Source: an uncultured Mitsuokella sp.
Lineage (GTDB): Bacteria; Bacillota; Negativicutes; Selenomonadales; Selenomonadaceae
Direction of reading: 5' to 3'
Assembly (NCBI GenBank): GCA_945877355.1
Contig: CAMCRT010000009.1
Location: 1-48,368, forward strand
Length of the DNA stretch: 48,368 bases
This document shows positions 48,277 through 48,368 of the stretch, in pieces (position 1 is the first letter of the stretch; each line of letters opens with the position of its first letter). The notes below the pieces were generated by a model. That model made no database searches, was not told the DNA's origin, and was given only the letters and a program-made list of their open reading frames with translations. A program made the position numbers and the translations under genes.

Positions 48277-48368
48277 TTACAGTGCTGCCGCGAGGCCCCG
48301 GGTCTCGAAGACGCCGAGGATGTCCGTGAGCTTCGTCTTCTTCGGTGCGTAGTCCACCGTCGTCTCGC
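48277..48368 (-). CDS. C-terminal fragment of an unidentified protein
   Basis: The last 30 codons before a TAA at 48277-48279 are visible; the gene begins beyond the right edge. The tail reads TTVDYAPKKTKLTDILGVFE and ends in LAAAL. It is too short to assign. Position before hypA suggests a hydrogenase or another maturation gene. Confidence 0.5.
   Translation of the reverse strand, partial: ETTVDYAPKKTKLTDILGVFETRGLAAAL

Overview
The window comes from a fairly GC-rich Negativicutes genome, most likely Selenomonadaceae (a Selenomonas-like diderm Firmicute). The flavodoxin is close to the classic Megasphaera elsdenii type. The core gene order is Firmicute-like (yybS-gdpP-rplI-dnaB; rpmE-yqhQ-prfA-prmC-sua5). 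A LonC protease and a [NiFe]-hydrogenase maturation set fit an anaerobic fermenter. Family names rest on recognised motifs and gene order; no database search was run.

Layout. 1-1270: edge of a probable RelA/SpoT-type gene, then a compact type III toxin-antitoxin locus (promoter, two 45-nt RNA repeats, terminator, CptN-like toxin) with a translationally coupled 90-aa protein. 1283-7748: flavodoxin and a DUF3793 protein behind a Fur-like box, a TrpX-type ABC transporter, cysK divergent from a CymR-like Rrf2 regulator, and a small unknown gene with a structured leader. 8005-11777: sucrose PTS and sucrose-6-phosphate hydrolase. 11841-19925: dnaB, lonC, rplI, gdpP (c-di-AMP phosphodiesterase), yybS and an exported protein. 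20080-26715: CDF exporter, small exported protein, and the translation cluster sua5, prmC, prfA, yqhQ, rpmE. 26750-30408: an Rpn-family gene, a divergent ClpX, a small anchored protein and an unassigned structured RNA of about 240 nt. 30422-33903: the ychF-upp-glyA-rpiB operon. 34142-38143: an accessory block with a PmeII-like restriction-modification pair, an 88-aa protein behind an attenuated leader and a second Rpn-family gene. 38159-42995: a truncated M48-like exported protein, a MocR/PdxR-type regulator, an ECF S component, dinB and an mqsRA toxin-antitoxin pair. 43028-48368: hypE-D-C and hybD-B-A, separated by a small module with DUF4160, the second copy of the 90-aa protein and an orphan MntA-type nucleotidyltransferase.

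Three families of palindromic intergenic repeats are scattered through the window. Family A has ends GACTCCCYC/GRGGGAGTC and about 175-340 bp, at five loci. Family B has GCGAAGA/TCTTCGC arms, at two loci. Family C is a 128-bp core, at two loci. Several copies sit inside what should be continuous operons.

The items that most deserve a second look are the CptIN locus with its coupled 90-aa partner and the partner's paralogue beside DUF4160; the orphan structured RNA at 29866-30108; mqsRA (with a cysteine-free MqsA) placed directly upstream of dinB; the divergent ClpX; and the MITE-like repeats inside operons.
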